Source of the DNA: Clostridia bacterium
Lineage (GTDB): Bacteria > Bacillota > Clostridia > Christensenellales > CAG-138
Direction of reading: 5' to 3'
DNA length: 64,000 nucleotides
Assembly (NCBI GenBank): GCA_016293975.1
Contig: JAEDCW010000002.1
Span: 10,831-74,830, forward strand
This document shows, one piece after another, positions 34,779 through 43,962 of this stretch. Numbering within the stretch: position 1 is the stretch's first letter; each line of letters begins with the position of its first letter. The translations under genes and the position numbers were made by a program. A model generated the notes under the pieces. That model saw only the letters and a list, made by a program, of their open reading frames with translations, was not told the DNA's origin and did no database searches.

Positions 34779-36149
34779 TTATCTCTTTCTTGTGACGTAG
34801 TAGCCGCGTCTACGCGCTCTGATGCGACCGGATTTCTTGGACATAATCAGCATTATTATCAACACGACTACGATAATGAGTACTGCCAGCAGAATCCAGA
34901 CTAACAGCCAGCTTCCGGACTTTTCTTCATTATCAATTATTTCGAGCGTAGGCTCGGGGCCGGTGGTCTGTGTTGCGAGGTCGGCAACATCTCTTGATGC
35001 CACGAGGTCAGCAGTCAAGAAAGTGAAGCCTTTGTACGAGTAAACCACGGTTCCGATAACGTCGCCCTGCTTTACAGGTGCTTTTACGGAATCCGCGTCC
35101 TGTATGGTAACGGTGACGAGGGATGGATCGGCTTTGATTGCGGCTATATCGTCACTAAGCATGGAGACGGATGAGGTTGATAGATCTGCGACGATACTGA
35201 GCATACCTGAACCCGCATCGCTAAGGCTGGCATCGCTCACCTGGACGGTAAACTGCGTCTGCATACCTAAATCGGCGGCGGAAGCTGTTTCGAGCTTTTC
35301 AAATGCCCACTCGAATATGCTCTTCGCATTCTTGAAGCGATACTCAGACGCTACCTCGTATTCGTTGTCGCCGAGTATTACGAGTATAAGGTTGCGGTCA
35401 TTCTTTGTTGCCGATGCTACCAAGCAATAGCCGGATTGAATCGTATTTCCCGTCTTGATTCCCGTCGCGTATTCGTATTCGATATTGGCTTTGCCATTGC
35501 CCGTTGCAATAAGTCTATTGCTGTTAGTAAGTGTATAGCCGTTGGACTTTTTGCTAGTAGGGCTGGTAGTGTACTGCTCGGTGGAGACGATCTTTCTAAA
35601 TGTCTCGTTCTGCATCGCATACCTTGCAAGCAAAGCCATGTCGTAGGCTGTCGAAACGTGCTCCTCGTTGTGAAGTCCGTTGGCATTCATGAAATGGCTC
35701 TTTGTCATGCCTATCTCGGCGGCTTTTTCGTTCATTATTGCCGCAAATTCGGAACGTCCACCCGCAAGCTTGTGCGCTATGGCGTCGGCGGCGTCATTTC
35801 CGGATACGAGCATGAGTCCGTAGAGCAGATCGCGCATAGAGAGCTTTTCTCCCTCGCGTATTCCCATACAGGAACCTCTATCGGTAACGGGACCTACGGA
35901 GAATGTTTCGTCGAGGTCTGTGGTTTTTTCCAAAGCAATTATGCAGGTAAGTATCTTTGTTGTACTTGCCGGATAAAACTGGGTATCACCCTGCTTGTGG
36001 TATATTACAGTCCCCGTATCTGCGTCCATAAGCAGAAAGTATGGGGTAGAAATGCTTTCAGGGTCAAACTCGGCACGACTTAGAGGTGTGAACGCCATAA
36101 ATAATATGACGACACAAAATACCAGGTAAAGTATGCTTCTTCTTTTCAC
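34779..36149 (-). CDS. D-alanyl-D-alanine carboxypeptidase (DacA/DacF type)
   Basis: Low-molecular-weight penicillin-binding protein that trims the terminal D-Ala from wall peptides. A signal peptide (KRRSILYLVFCVVILF, cleavage after SRA) is followed by the S11 domain with YPASTTK (active-site SxxK), SGNDAAD (SxN) and GIKTGNT (KTG). A beta-rich PBP5-like C-terminal domain follows, then a membrane helix (LLAVLIIVVVLIIMLIM) and a basic tail, so it is anchored at both ends or by the C-terminus after cleavage. I start at the GTG at 36149, with AAAGGAAG upstream giving a clean signal peptide; longer ATG starts add an implausible hydrophilic leader. DacF-like enzymes can act in sporulation, but that cannot be decided here. 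Confidence 0.92.
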   Translation of the reverse strand: MKRRSILYLVFCVVILFMAFTPLSRAEFDPESISTPYFLLMDADTGTVIYHKQGDTQFYPASTTKILTCIIALEKTTDLDETFSVGPVTDRGSCMGIREGEKLSMRDLLYGLMLVSGNDAADAIAHKLAGGRSEFAAIMNEKAAEIGMTKSHFMNANGLHNEEHVSTAYDMALLARYAMQNETFRKIVSTEQYTTSPTSKKSNGYTLTNSNRLIATGNGKANIEYEYATGIKTGNTIQSGYCLVASATKNDRNLILVILGDNEYEVASEYRFKNAKSIFEWAFEKLETASAADLGMQTQFTVQVSDASLSDAGSGMLSIVADLSTSSVSMLSDDIAAIKADPSLVTVTIQDADSVKAPVKQGDVIGTVVYSYKGFTFLTADLVASRDVADLATQTTGPEPTLEIIDNEEKSGSWLLVWILLAVLIIVVVLIIMLIMSKKSGRIRARRRGYYVTRKR

Positions 36150-36321
36150 TCTTATCTTCCTTTCACACATAGGAAAAGGATTCCCTACACAAACTAATCT
36201 GTATGAGTATACCAAAATTCGGACAAGTTTGTATATACATAAATAAAAAAAGCATATACTTATAAGTGGAAATCTTTAGAGGTACGCAGATATGTGATAC
36301 AATTAGAAGGAGGTGATTTGC

Positions 36322-36849
36322 TTGCTTATTAAAGGATACCCGATGGCTAAGTTGATTGCGCTGTATGTGTTGAACAGCTACAGGGATGATATTTCCATAG
36401 ATACTTTGAGCGGATTTATTTCGGATAACGGATGGGTGCCATATCTCGAAATCAAGGGTGCGATAATTGACCTTGAGGCGGCGGGCATGGTGGCTGCGGT
36501 CCCGCGCCCGTTCGGTCAGTCATACAGAATCACCATGTTGGGCGAGGAGACAGCAGAGACGTTCAGAGAACAGCTGAGGCAATCGATGCGCAACGATATA
36601 GATGCAAAGCTGGCGGAAAAGCGAGATGAGTTCATTGCGCTCTCGAGGTATTTCGGAGACTGGGATATGCAGCATGACGGGACATACAAGGTGACTCTGA
36701 GCGTTGCGGAGGGCGATAGGCTGATATTCTCGATGATGATAGTACTTCCCGATATTGAAACGGCAAAAGAAGCGGTCAAAAACTGGAGATGCGATGCACC
36801 CGATATATATGCGTTCGCATTCGGGAAGTTATTTTCAACAGCGAAATAA
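36322..36849 (+). CDS. DUF4364 family winged-helix protein
   Basis: About 175 residues, matching the clostridial DUF4364 family. The N-terminal half has winged-helix character (LIALYVLNSYRDDISIDTL, then YLEIKGAIIDLEAAGMV), and SYRITMLGEETAETF forms the wing region. The C-terminal part is a small alpha/beta domain with DGTYKVTLSVAEGD. The family is thought to be regulatory but has no settled role. A full anti-Shine-Dalgarno match AAGGAGGTGA at 36307-36316 points to the TTG at 36322; a GTG at 36313 overlaps that site, and an ATG at 36343 is a shorter option. A strong terminator follows. Confidence 0.8.
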   Translation: MLIKGYPMAKLIALYVLNSYRDDISIDTLSGFISDNGWVPYLEIKGAIIDLEAAGMVAAVPRPFGQSYRITMLGEETAETFREQLRQSMRNDIDAKLAEKRDEFIALSRYFGDWDMQHDGTYKVTLSVAEGDRLIFSMMIVLPDIETAKEAVKNWRCDAPDIYAFAFGKLFSTAK

Positions 36850-36889
36850 CGGCAAAGCATGTGACAAAGCAATAGTCTTTATAGAATAA

Positions 36890-36924
36890 AACGGGCGCCT
36901 GCGGACGCCCGTTGCATTTTTTTT
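36890..36924 (+). terminator. Terminator of the DUF4364 gene
   Basis: An 8-base GC-rich stem AACGGGCG / CGCCCGTT with an 8-base loop, then GCA and eight T residues. Confidence 0.88.
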
Positions 36925-36947
36925 GCGGTAATTCACCGGCTTAACTA

Positions 36948-37766
36948 TTACTTGCCTGCGGCCTTATATACCTGAGAGGCATGTTCGACATCGGGAAGCG
37001 ATCCCACGTGAGACGAAGAGCCCTCAAAATACAGGCAGGAGTGCCCTTCACAGGCGTTATTTGACACAGTATCTGTGCCGTGAGGCTCGCCCTGCAGGGA
37101 AGCGGCGATAAGCCTTGAACCAAGTTTAATGCAGACAGGTCTTTTGGAATAGTTGAATTCGCCGCCAAAAAGCTCTTTGTATATCCCTGAGCCTTCGGCA
37201 GTTACACATTCCATCTCGGCGTGGTTTTCGCCGCCGGTAAATATCATGTTGAACTCTGTACCGGTATAGCAGTCGACAATCGTGTATACACTCCCGACAA
37301 CAAGCTGTGACTTAATGTTCACCCAAGACACGAGTTCTCCTATTACACTGAGCTGAGATTGGGTCGAACCGAAGGGTATGTCGACAGTAATATCTGCGCG
37401 GTTTGCTCTGTTTGAAAACAATATCGCCAATGACTGCGGACCTATTGCACCGTCTGTGTATATCGGATTTCCGTTGGAGTCGGTCTGCTTCTTTTGAAAT
37501 TCGATAGCTGAATCTACAGTCATGCTCTGAAAGCTTCCCGTGGGCTTATACATGAAAAAGCCGAGGTCGCGCATTCTTATTTGGATTCTCACCACAGCTT
37601 CACCGACAGACTTATACTGATAGACTACGGATGACGAACCGCTTGTACCCGCTGGGGTAGGCGAAAGCTCGGGCGACGGGGTAGGCTCCGCCAGAGAAGG
37701 ATTCACGAACGTACCCATGCCAAACACGAGCAATACAATTAACAAAAGAGTTAGCGTTCTTTTCAT
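36948..37766 (-). CDS. Secreted peptidoglycan-binding protein with uncharacterised C-domain
   Basis: 272 residues. The signal peptide is MKRTLTLLLIVLLVFGMG, cleaved after SLA. A Pro/Ser/Thr linker is followed by a PG_binding_1-type repeat (about 50-115: VVRIQIRMRDLGF and AIEFQKKQ with DGAIGPQSLAIL). The remaining 150 residues form a separate domain with the conserved-looking stretches FTGGENHAEMECVTA, GEPHGTDTVSNN and GHSCLYFEGSSSH. These are rich in His and Cys, suggesting a metal site or a hydrolase core. It is not an L,D-transpeptidase: the SHGC-type motif is missing. An export and wall-binding role is supported; the catalytic role is unknown. It is convergent with the DUF4364 gene. Confidence 0.75.
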   Translation of the reverse strand: MKRTLTLLLIVLLVFGMGTFVNPSLAEPTPSPELSPTPAGTSGSSSVVYQYKSVGEAVVRIQIRMRDLGFFMYKPTGSFQSMTVDSAIEFQKKQTDSNGNPIYTDGAIGPQSLAILFSNRANRADITVDIPFGSTQSQLSVIGELVSWVNIKSQLVVGSVYTIVDCYTGTEFNMIFTGGENHAEMECVTAEGSGIYKELFGGEFNYSKRPVCIKLGSRLIAASLQGEPHGTDTVSNNACEGHSCLYFEGSSSHVGSLPDVEHASQVYKAAGK

Positions 37767-37862
37767 AACAGCACCGACATTTTTTCTTTATGATAGCAAA
37801 AGAGTGCAACAAGTGCAATAGCGTGCTATAATTCACTGAATAAGCTTGAGGGAGAAAACGGT

Positions 37863-38108
37863 ATGCGCTGTAGTTGTAAGCTTTGCGGAACATATATGGT
37901 ACAGGAGGAGAGGGGCTTAAGCAGTTGCTGTATATGCCCGGACTGCGGAAACCGATGCAACTCATGTGTCAGCGCCGATGAAGCGCCTCGTTCCGTGGAA
38001 AAACTCAAAGCGATGAGGATAATAGTGTCGGATGATATTGTGCAAGCTAACGACAGTATAACTGAGGATGATTCGGAAGAACCCATGGATTGGATCAAGC
38101 TTCTATAG
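37863..38108 (+). CDS. Small Cys-rich (zinc-ribbon-like) protein
   Basis: 81 residues. The first 35 hold nine cysteines, arranged as CSCKLC, then CCICPDCGNRCNSC, which suggests one or two zinc knuckles. The second half is acidic (ITEDDSEEPMDW) without recognisable domain. GAGGGAG precedes the ATG, and an extended -10 (TGCTATAAT, box at 37827-37832) lies 30 bases upstream. It is followed by trxB from a separate promoter. I do not recognise the family; a redox- or zinc-responsive adaptor is only a guess. The coding call rests on the cysteine pairing, ribosome site and promoter. Confidence 0.6.
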   Translation: MRCSCKLCGTYMVQEERGLSSCCICPDCGNRCNSCVSADEAPRSVEKLKAMRIIVSDDIVQANDSITEDDSEEPMDWIKLL

Positions 38109-38110
38109 AA

Positions 38111-38140
38111 TTGAAATGGGGCATTTATCCATGGTATAAT
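38111..38140 (+). promoter_or_regulatory. Sigma-A promoter of the trxB operon
   Basis: TTGAAA at 38111-38116 and perfect TATAAT at 38135-38140 with an 18-base spacer, starting 2 bases after the preceding stop codon. Confidence 0.6.
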
Positions 38141-38167
38141 GTTAAACAAAAATCGGAGATATAAATA

Positions 38168-39076
38168 GTGAAGGAAATAGTCATTATCGGCGGTGGTCCT
38201 GCGGGTCTGACGGCAGGAATATATGCTGTGCGTGGTGGGGCGGATACGTTGCTCTTGGAGGAGGCTTTCCCAGGCGGACAGATTGTAAATACAACGATGG
38301 TGGAGAATTATCCGGGTTTTCCAGACGGAATAGACGGTATAGGGCTTGGGAATGCAATGCAGAAGCAGGCGGAAAAGCTCGGACTCAGCATCGTATATGA
38401 TACGGTCACGGGTGTCGAATTTACGCCCGAAAGGAAGCTAATACACACGACGGGAGAAACCATAGAAGCGAAAAAGGTGATTATCGCTACAGGGTCCAGC
38501 CCCAGAAAACTCGCCGTTGAAGGCGAAGAAAAGTTCACGGGTTGCGGAATTTCGTATTGCGCGGTGTGCGACGCGGCGTTTTATAGGAATGCGGTCGTTG
38601 CGGTAGCCGGAGGCGGCGATACGGCGCTTACAGATGCACTGCATCTAACCCGTTTTGCCAAAAAGGTCTATCTTATCCACCGGCGCGATAAATACAGGGC
38701 GGGTGAGGCTCTGCAGAAGAGAATCGCGCATAGCGATATAATCGAACCCATACTCAATTCAAAGGTAGTGGAAGTATTGGGCACGGATAAGGTCACAGGC
38801 GTAGTAGTTGAGAATACATTGACATCCGAACAGAAGACGCTTGAGCTCGATGGCGTGTTCGTAGCTGTAGGCACACAGCCTCGCAGTCAGGTGTTTGCCG
38901 ATGAGGTAAAGTGCACCGATGAGGGCTATATCGAGACGGATGCACATATGATGACCTCGGTAGATGGTGTATATGCTGTAGGAGATATCAGAAACACAGT
39001 GTTGAGGCAAGTGATCACTGCGGCGGCAGATGGTGCGATAGCGGCAACGCATGCCGTAGAAATGTTGATGGGATGA
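38168..39076 (+). CDS. trxB: Thioredoxin reductase
   Basis: Flavoprotein that passes electrons from NADPH (or in some anaerobes ferredoxin) to thioredoxin. FAD motif IIGGGPAGLTAGIYAVRGG at residue 5, redox-active CAVCDAAF near 133, and NAD(P)-binding AGGGDTALTDAL near 150. The second site keeps IHRRDKYRA, the usual HRRxxxR motif for NADPH 2-prime phosphate, which favours NADPH. The C-terminus has VYAVGDIRNTVLRQ. It has 302 residues, starts with GTG behind CGGAG, and is first in a four-gene run with glmM, lepA and hemW (gaps 4 and 3 bases, then a 1-base overlap). Confidence 0.95.
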   Translation: MKEIVIIGGGPAGLTAGIYAVRGGADTLLLEEAFPGGQIVNTTMVENYPGFPDGIDGIGLGNAMQKQAEKLGLSIVYDTVTGVEFTPERKLIHTTGETIEAKKVIIATGSSPRKLAVEGEEKFTGCGISYCAVCDAAFYRNAVVAVAGGGDTALTDALHLTRFAKKVYLIHRRDKYRAGEALQKRIAHSDIIEPILNSKVVEVLGTDKVTGVVVENTLTSEQKTLELDGVFVAVGTQPRSQVFADEVKCTDEGYIETDAHMMTSVDGVYAVGDIRNTVLRQVITAAADGAIAATHAVEMLMG

Positions 39077-39080
39077 GAAC

Positions 39081-40436
39081 ATGACAAGGATGTTTGGAAC
39101 TGACGGAGTCAGAGGTATAGCAAATAGGGATTTGACAACGGAGCTTGCGATGAAGCTTGGCGCTGCAGGCGCATATGTGATAGCAAACGAGGCGCACAGA
39201 CCGAGGATACTGATCGGGTGCGATACGAGGCGTTCGGCGGATATGCTGTGTGCGGCGCTCGTTGCTGGTATCTGCTCTGTAGGCGGAGACGTCATAAACG
39301 TAGGCGAGATTCCCACGCCTGCTTTGGCGTATCTAGTGCGTAAATACGGTGCGGATGCGGCCGTAATGGTCAGCGCATCTCACAATTCGATGGAGTATAA
39401 CGGCATAAAGTGGTTTGACCGCAATGGATACAAGCTCTCTGACAGCATTGAGGACGAGATCGAGGCCATAATCAAAGAGGAAAGACAGCTCACAAGGCCT
39501 GAGGGCGAGGACGTAGGCAAGCTCATTTTCGCAAAGCGCGCATCGGACGATTATGCGGAATATCTCAGATCTGCTTGCGATGTATCGCTCGAAGGGCTGT
39601 CGATAGTGTTGGACTGCGCAAACGGCGCCTCGTATAGAATCGCGGGAAAGCTTTTTAGGTCGCTTGGCGCATCGGTTCACTGCTTTGCCGATGAACCTAA
39701 CGGCTGTAACATAAACGAGCATTGCGGCTCGACACATCCGGAAAGGCTCGCGGAGCTCGTTCAGGAGCTCGGTGCGGATGTGGGATTTGCGTTTGACGGT
39801 GACGCGGATAGAGTTATCGCCTGTGACGAATTTGGCAATATTGTCGACGGAGATAAGTTCATGGGTGTATGCGCGAAACACTTAAAGAGTGAGGGAAAGC
39901 TCGCCTCGGATACGCTTGTGATAACCGTCATGTCAAATATAGGACTAAAAAAAGCTATGGCAGAAAGCGGCATAACGTGTGCTGAAACAGCTGTAGGTGA
40001 CAGATATGTGCTCGAACGCATGCTAAAGGATGGTTATTCGCTTGGCGGTGAACAGTCGGGCCACATAATTTTCCTCGATAAGAATACGACGGGTGACGGT
40101 ATGCTTTCCGCGGTAATGCTACTGAATGTGCTTGTAAAGAACAAAAAGACTATGTCACAATTGATGAGTGCAATACTGACATATCCTCAGACCCTCGTCA
40201 ACGTGCTTGTGGACACGAAATCTCAGACGCTTATAATGGACGATGAGGACGTAAAGAAGGCGGTTGCCGATATTTCCAATGAGCTGGCGGATAACGGAAG
40301 AGTGTTGCTGAGAAAGTCAGGCACAGAGCCGCTTATCAGGGTAATGGTCGAAGGAAACGATCAGAACCGCATTGAGAGCTACGCGATCTCTATTGCAAAG
40401 AAGATTATATCCAAGTACGGGGGAAGGATTAAATAG
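39081..40436 (+). CDS. glmM: Phosphoglucosamine mutase
   Basis: Converts glucosamine-6-phosphate to glucosamine-1-phosphate for UDP-GlcNAc and wall synthesis. MTRMFGTDGVRGIANRDL at the start is the family signature. The phosphoserine loop is MVSASHNSMEYNGIK near residue 98, the metal loop FDGDADRVIA near 238, and the phosphate-binding KSGTEPLIRVM near 412. The length (451 residues) is standard. It starts 4 bases after trxB with a weak ribosome site (GGATGAGAAC), so translation probably depends on coupling with trxB. Confidence 0.97.
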   Translation: MTRMFGTDGVRGIANRDLTTELAMKLGAAGAYVIANEAHRPRILIGCDTRRSADMLCAALVAGICSVGGDVINVGEIPTPALAYLVRKYGADAAVMVSASHNSMEYNGIKWFDRNGYKLSDSIEDEIEAIIKEERQLTRPEGEDVGKLIFAKRASDDYAEYLRSACDVSLEGLSIVLDCANGASYRIAGKLFRSLGASVHCFADEPNGCNINEHCGSTHPERLAELVQELGADVGFAFDGDADRVIACDEFGNIVDGDKFMGVCAKHLKSEGKLASDTLVITVMSNIGLKKAMAESGITCAETAVGDRYVLERMLKDGYSLGGEQSGHIIFLDKNTTGDGMLSAVMLLNVLVKNKKTMSQLMSAILTYPQTLVNVLVDTKSQTLIMDDEDVKKAVADISNELADNGRVLLRKSGTEPLIRVMVEGNDQNRIESYAISIAKKIISKYGGRIK

Positions 40437-40439
40437 CCT

Positions 40440-42242
40440 ATGGCATACAGTGAGGAACTGATCAGAAACTTTTGCATTATAGCCCATATAGATCACGGCA
40501 AATCGACGCTTGCCGACAGGATGATGGAGCTTACGGGAACCATAGCCGAAAGAGATATGGAAGACCAGCTTCTCGACACGATGGATATAGAACGCGAGAG
40601 GGGAATAACGATAAAAGCGACTGCTGTGAGGATGTTCTATAAGCATTCAAACGGCAAGACATATATGTTTAACCTCATAGACACTCCCGGTCACGTTGAC
40701 TTTACATATGAGGTTTCAAGAAGCCTCGCCGCATGTGACGGCGCTATACTTGTAGTTGATGCAACGCAGGGAATAGAGGCACAGACGCTTGCGAACGTGT
40801 ACCTCGCTCTCGATAACGACCTCGAAATAATGCCGGTAGTAAACAAAATAGACCTTCCGAGCGCGCAACCCGAGGTGGTCATACACGAGATTGAGGATGT
40901 AATAGGTCTGCCTGCGGAGGATGCACCGAGAATTTCAGCGAAGCTGGGTACGGGCGTATCGGAAGTACTTGAAAGACTTGTCGACACAATACCTGCACCA
41001 CACGGAGACGTCGATGCACCGCTCAAGGCGCTTATATTCGACAGCTATTATGACAACTACAAGGGAGCGCTTAGCTATGTTAGAGTGTTTGACGGAGTCG
41101 TTCGTGCAGGCTCACGGATACGCTCAATGGCAACGGGCAAAGAGTATGACGTAACTGAAGTAGGCGTATTTACGCCTTCGCTAAAGTCTACGGACGAGCT
41201 GTCTGCCGGAGAGGTAGGCTATATCGCAGCATCGATAAAGAGCGTAAGGGATACCAAGGTCGGTGATACTTTGACAGATGCTCTCAACCCGACTGTCAAA
41301 CCGCTTCCCGGTTATAAACACGCTCAGCCGATGGTCTATTGCGGTATTTATCCAGCAGACGGAGCGGAATACGAGGATCTCAGAGACGCGCTTGAAAAGC
41401 TTATGCTCAACGATGCATCGCTGTCGTTTGAACCCGAGACATCGCAGGCATTGGGCTTCGGTTTCAGATGCGGATTCTTGGGACTGTTGCACATGGAAAT
41501 CATACAGGAGAGACTCGAAAGGGAGTTCGACCTCGATTTGGTAACGACATCTCCGAGCGTAGTTTACAGGGTTACTACAACTGCCGGTGAGGTGCTCACG
41601 ATTGACAACCCATCGAATCTTCCCAATCCAGCGATGATTGCGAGCATGGAAGAACCCATGGTAGAGGCGCACATAATGGTTCCGGACGAGTTCGTAGGTG
41701 CGATTATGGACCTCTGTCAGAGCAGACGAGGCATTTTCAGGAATATGACCTATATCGAGAAGACGAGAGCGAGCCTTACTTATGAACTGCCTCTAAACGA
41801 GATTATCTACGACTTCTTTGACCAGCTCAAGTCGAGGAGCAGAGGTTATGCATCGTTTGACTATGAGTTGAAAGAATACGTCAAATCGGACTTGGTGAAG
41901 CTCGACTTCCTGCTCAACGGGGATATGTGTGACGCATTGTCGACGATTGTGCATGCGGAGCGCGCATATGCAAAGGGAAGGGCAGTAGCCGAAAAGCTCA
42001 AGGACGTAATTCCAAGACAGCAGTTTGAGATCCCGATACAGGCAGCTATAGGCGGAAAGATAATCGCGCGTGAGACAGTGCGTGCCGTCAGAAAGGATGT
42101 TCTCGCAAAGTGCTACGGCGGTGATATTACGAGAAAGAAGAAACTGCTTGAAAAGCAGAAAGAGGGCAAAAAGCGAATGAGGCAGATAGGTTCTGTAACA
42201 TTGCCCAGTGAAGCCTTCATGAGTGTCCTCAGAATCAACTGA
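40440..42242 (+). CDS. lepA: Elongation factor 4 (LepA)
   Basis: Ribosome-associated translational GTPase that acts in initiation or back-translocation under stress. G1 [12 protein letters not shown] near residue 15, switch RGITIKA near 54, G3 [12 protein letters not shown] near 77, and G4 NKID near 131. Beyond the EF-G-like domains the unique C-terminal domain contains the basic [20 protein letters not shown] stretch (quoted in part) and ends [13 protein letters not shown]. The length (600 residues) is standard. It sits between glmM (3 bases) and hemW (1-base overlap). Confidence 0.98.
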   Translation: MAYSEELIRNFCIIAHIDHGKSTLADRMMELTGTIAERDMEDQLLDTMDIERERGITIKATAVRMFYKHSNGKTYMFNLIDTPGHVDFTYEVSRSLAACDGAILVVDATQGIEAQTLANVYLALDNDLEIMPVVNKIDLPSAQPEVVIHEIEDVIGLPAEDAPRISAKLGTGVSEVLERLVDTIPAPHGDVDAPLKALIFDSYYDNYKGALSYVRVFDGVVRAGSRIRSMATGKEYDVTEVGVFTPSLKSTDELSAGEVGYIAASIKSVRDTKVGDTLTDALNPTVKPLPGYKHAQPMVYCGIYPADGAEYEDLRDALEKLMLNDASLSFEPETSQALGFGFRCGFLGLLHMEIIQERLEREFDLDLVTTSPSVVYRVTTTAGEVLTIDNPSNLPNPAMIASMEEPMVEAHIMVPDEFVGAIMDLCQSRRGIFRNMTYIEKTRASLTYELPLNEIIYDFFDQLKSRSRGYASFDYELKEYVKSDLVKLDFLLNGDMCDALSTIVHAERAYAKGRAVAEKLKDVIPRQQFEIPIQAAIGGKIIARETVRAVRKDVLAKCYGGDITRKKKLLEKQKEGKKRMRQIGSVTLPSEAFMSVLRIN

Positions 42243-43402
42243 TGGCAGGAATCTATATACACATACCATATTGTCAGAGGAAATGCGCCTATTGTGACTT
42301 TGTTTCGTATGCGGATCAAAGTACCTTGGGCGCTTATGTCGATGCGGTCAAAAGCGAGGCAGAGTTGTATTCCCAAATGCTTGCATGGAAGCGATTTGAT
42401 ACGGTGTTCATAGGTGGCGGTACACCGAGCATACTACCTGCAGAATCGATTGCAGCTATCTTAGATGCTGTAAGGCGCTCGTTTAATGTAGCAGAATCCG
42501 CAGAGATAACTATAGAATGCAACCCGTGTAGCATAACGGATGAAAAGCTTGCCGCCTATTATGACTGTAGCATTAACCGGATATCCGTGGGTATGCAGTC
42601 GGATGACGATGCAGTACTCAAGGCAATCGGAAGACTGCACACTAAAGCGGTGTTTGAGCAAGCGATGAATTCGATAGCAAAGTCAAGCATAGTTAACCGC
42701 AATGTCGATATAATGTATGGTTTACCGCTTCAGACGACAGGAGGCTTCATTAGGACGCTTAAATATGCGGTGAGTCTCCCGATAAATCACATATCGGCAT
42801 ACTCGCTCATACTTGAGGAGGGCACACCTCTGTTTGACAGGCTCAATTCTGACCAAACGGAATTGCCGAGCGAGGACGATTGCGCGGATATGGAGGAGGA
42901 GTGCCATAGAATACTCTGTGATGTGGGATTTACAAGATACGAGGTCTCCAATTATGCCAAGCCAGGCTATCAATGCAGACACAACTTGAATTATTGGGAT
43001 AACGGGGAGTACATAGGGTTAGGTGTAGCCGCACACTCTGCGATAAGAGCAGAAAAGCAATGGACGAGGTTTTCAAATTTCACCGATGTGAAAGCATATA
43101 TCGACAGGGTAACAATGGGGATTGTTCCGTGCAAAAACGTAATGACGATAGATAAGCGCGAGGAGATGTTCGAGTCTATTATGCTGGGTTTGAGGAAAAC
43201 AGACGGCATAAGGATGGATGATTTTTCCAAACGATTTGGTGTCGATATAATGGATGAGTACAGGGAGGTAATTGCCAAGTTTGTTTATGATAAACTCTTA
43301 TACTGTCGAGAAAACAAGCTCTTTTGTTCACCGCGCGGAATGAGTGTGTTAAACATAATAACGGAAGCATTTTATGAACACATGACTGCTACAGAGCCTT
43401 GA
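42242..43402 (+). CDS. hemW: Heme chaperone HemW (radical SAM)
   Basis: Radical-SAM protein formerly annotated as oxygen-independent coproporphyrinogen oxidase; HemW binds heme and delivers it to apo-proteins. The iron-sulfur motif PYCQRKCAYCDF lies at residue 9 with the CxxxCxxC spacing, followed by FIGGGTPS near 58 and the HemW-like ISVGMQS near 118. It lacks the extra N-terminal cysteine region of true HemN. At 386 residues it fits HemW. Its ATG overlaps the lepA stop by one base, the common lepA-hemW pairing. In a likely heme-poor anaerobe the physiological target is unclear. Confidence 0.92.
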   Translation: MAGIYIHIPYCQRKCAYCDFVSYADQSTLGAYVDAVKSEAELYSQMLAWKRFDTVFIGGGTPSILPAESIAAILDAVRRSFNVAESAEITIECNPCSITDEKLAAYYDCSINRISVGMQSDDDAVLKAIGRLHTKAVFEQAMNSIAKSSIVNRNVDIMYGLPLQTTGGFIRTLKYAVSLPINHISAYSLILEEGTPLFDRLNSDQTELPSEDDCADMEEECHRILCDVGFTRYEVSNYAKPGYQCRHNLNYWDNGEYIGLGVAAHSAIRAEKQWTRFSNFTDVKAYIDRVTMGIVPCKNVMTIDKREEMFESIMLGLRKTDGIRMDDFSKRFGVDIMDEYREVIAKFVYDKLLYCRENKLFCSPRGMSVLNIITEAFYEHMTATEP

Positions 43403-43427
43403 CGTACCCAATGTGATATGTTATATT
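43399..43427 (+). promoter_or_regulatory. Sigma-A promoter of the YbjN-like gene
   Basis: TTGACG at 43399-43404 overlaps the hemW stop codon; TATATT at 43422-43427 follows after 17 bases. Confidence 0.6.
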
Positions 43428-43457
43428 GTCTTAACAAAATTATGGAGGTAGCTATAT

Positions 43458-43916
43458 ATGAACAGACTGCTTAAGTATTGCAAGGCGTACTGCGATTCAC
43501 AGGGATGGAAGTACACTTTGAATGAAGACGAAGAATACATTCGCCTCCAGATGAGCATGGAAGAGGTTGATCACGTTACGATTTTTATCCGTGCAAGAGA
43601 AAACTCATTTACGACAAACACCTATTTCCCGATTAATGCGGCAGCCGCAAAGCGCGATGCTATAAGCGAGTTCATATGTCGTGCTAACTACGGACTGGTT
43701 ATCGGTTGCTTTGAGATGGATTATACCGACGGTGAAATCAGGTACAGGACAACAGGTTGCTTCAAGAACATCGATCCTAACCTTGATAGCATCGAGACAT
43801 TGGTAGATATGGGATTCCTCATGTTCAACCGCTACACTCCCGGATTGATGGGGGTTCTCTATGGCGGAATGGATCCCAAGAACGCTGTTGATATGTGCGA
43901 GAAGAGCAACGACTAA
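43458..43916 (+). CDS. YbjN domain-containing protein
   Basis: 152 residues with the YbjN/DUF1790-like fold: an N-terminal helix, then strands DHVTIFIRARENSFT near 37 and FPINAAAAKRDAISEFICRANYGLVIGCFEMDYTDGEIRYR (in part, KRDAISEFICRANYG), and a helical C-terminus with GVLYGGMDPKNAV. The fold resembles type III secretion chaperones, and the family is poorly understood; members affect stress responses in other bacteria. AGGAGG-like GGAGGTAG precedes the ATG. It has its own promoter and a strong bidirectional terminator, so it is probably monocistronic. Confidence 0.78.
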   Translation: MNRLLKYCKAYCDSQGWKYTLNEDEEYIRLQMSMEEVDHVTIFIRARENSFTTNTYFPINAAAAKRDAISEFICRANYGLVIGCFEMDYTDGEIRYRTTGCFKNIDPNLDSIETLVDMGFLMFNRYTPGLMGVLYGGMDPKNAVDMCEKSND

Positions 43917-43934
43917 GGCGACTGAATGAGGCAT

Positions 43935-43962
43935 AAAAATGACCGCTTGCGGTCATTTTTTT
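43935..43962. terminator. Strong bidirectional terminator
   Basis: AAAATGACCGC / GCGGTCATTTT, an 11-base perfect stem with a TT loop and T runs on both strands, lies between the YbjN-like and YgiQ genes. On the minus strand it overlaps the last codons of the YgiQ gene. Confidence 0.88.

Noticed and set aside
34779..36149. Long open frames on the plus strand opposite the carboxypeptidase and elsewhere (for example 35436-36083)
   Set aside because: They are antisense shadows of well-recognised genes and lack ribosome sites or homology.
42242..43402. Oxygen-independent coproporphyrinogen oxidase HemN
   Set aside because: The length, the lepA linkage and the lack of the HemN N-terminal extension fit HemW.
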